From Candidatus Aminicenantota bacterium (GTDB lineage: Bacteria; Acidobacteriota; Aminicenantia; Aminicenantales; Aminicenantaceae): a stretch of 5,629 nucleotides of DNA. The stretch's first letter is position 1; each line of letters begins with the position of its first letter. Position numbers and translations under genes: made by a program. Shown here piece after piece: positions 5,462 through 5,629 of this stretch. The notes beneath the pieces are model-generated. The model saw only the letters and a program-made list of their open reading frames with translations, was not told the origin of the DNA and searched no databases. The DNA lies in NCBI GenBank assembly GCA_030617525.1, contig JAUWVG010000191.1, positions 1-5,629 of the forward strand, in the 5' to 3' direction.

Positions 5462-5629
5462 GTGACAAACGAATGCCCTAAGTGTCATACAGATAATCCT
5501 GATACAGTAAAATTCTGTGGTGAATGCGGGACGCAATTCGATACAGACGCAGCTTTCACCCAAACTATGGAGACGCCGGTCGAAGAGCTGACGACAGGCT
5601 CTACCTTTGCTTCCAGGTATCAGATCATT
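5462..5629 (+). CDS. Serine/threonine protein kinase with N-terminal zinc ribbon (partial, runs off right edge)
   Basis: The first 56 codons are present. A short zinc ribbon opens the protein: Cys5-Pro-Lys-Cys8 and Cys19-Gly-Glu-Cys22, in the familiar 'CPKC..DNPDT.KFCGECGT' form. A polar linker follows (about 25-45), then GSTFASRYQII (46-56), the usual entry into a PknB-type kinase domain just before its glycine-rich loop. Such proteins phosphorylate Ser/Thr of partners and often carry C-terminal sensor or repeat domains, but none of that is in the window. The GTG start at 5462 is set by AGGAGG at 5449-5454, seven bases upstream, and the zinc ribbon begins right after it. The kinase call rests on the linker and entry motif, since no catalytic residue is visible. 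A different zinc-ribbon protein is a less likely alternative. Confidence 0.75.
   Translation, partial: MTNECPKCHTDNPDTVKFCGECGTQFDTDAAFTQTMETPVEELTTGSTFASRYQII

Overview
The window reads as ordinary bacterial chromosome with moderate G+C coding regions and AT-rich spacers. It carries clear Shine-Dalgarno sites of the AGGAGG type and sigma70-like promoters. The start of a serine/threonine kinase with an N-terminal zinc ribbon, plus a TldD protease with a twin-arginine signal, recalls Candidatus Aminicenantes / Acidobacteriota or deltaproteobacterial genomes. That placement comes from memory of such proteins and is only a guess.

Layout, left to right. (1) On the minus strand, ndk (nucleoside diphosphate kinase, 92-514) is followed by the first 30 codons of a membrane protein (1-92) whose ATG overlaps the ndk stop codon. 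ndk has its own good promoter at 553-581. (2) A spacer of about 340 bp (515-854) holds that promoter, a start-less minus-strand reading frame that looks like the tail of a winged-helix protein (578-784), and the leader of the next operon. (3) A plus-strand two-gene operon encodes the two halves of a TldD/TldE peptidase: tldD (855-2387), with the metal-binding HExxxH motif and C-terminal cysteine, and tldE/pmbA (2403-3725), 15 bp downstream. TldD carries an apparent Tat signal peptide and TldE has none, which raises the question of where the complex works. (4) Convergent to this operon, on the minus strand, is an AT-richer single gene for an AAA ATPase of the AAA_14/DUF4143 type (3829-4995). 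Its predicted promoter sits so close to the ATG that the transcript should be leaderless, and palindromes lie in and beside the promoter. (5) An AT-rich intergenic region of about 466 bp (4996-5461) without credible genes holds several repeated or palindromic elements and two candidate plus-strand promoters. (6) A zinc-ribbon serine/threonine protein kinase starts at a GTG (5462) and runs off the right edge.

The genes do not form one pathway. ndk is housekeeping nucleotide metabolism, TldD/TldE is a peptide-processing pair, the ATPase looks like a mobile or orphan accessory gene, and the kinase is a signalling protein. I did not find a convincing new multi-gene system. The most unusual signals are regulatory: a 17-bp palindromic element present twice at 32-bp spacing upstream of the kinase, an 11-bp repeat also at 32-bp spacing in the same spacer, and a perfect 13-bp palindrome filling most of the promoter spacer of the leaderless ATPase gene. 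No transposase, tRNA, rRNA, CRISPR array or clear rho-independent terminator was seen.
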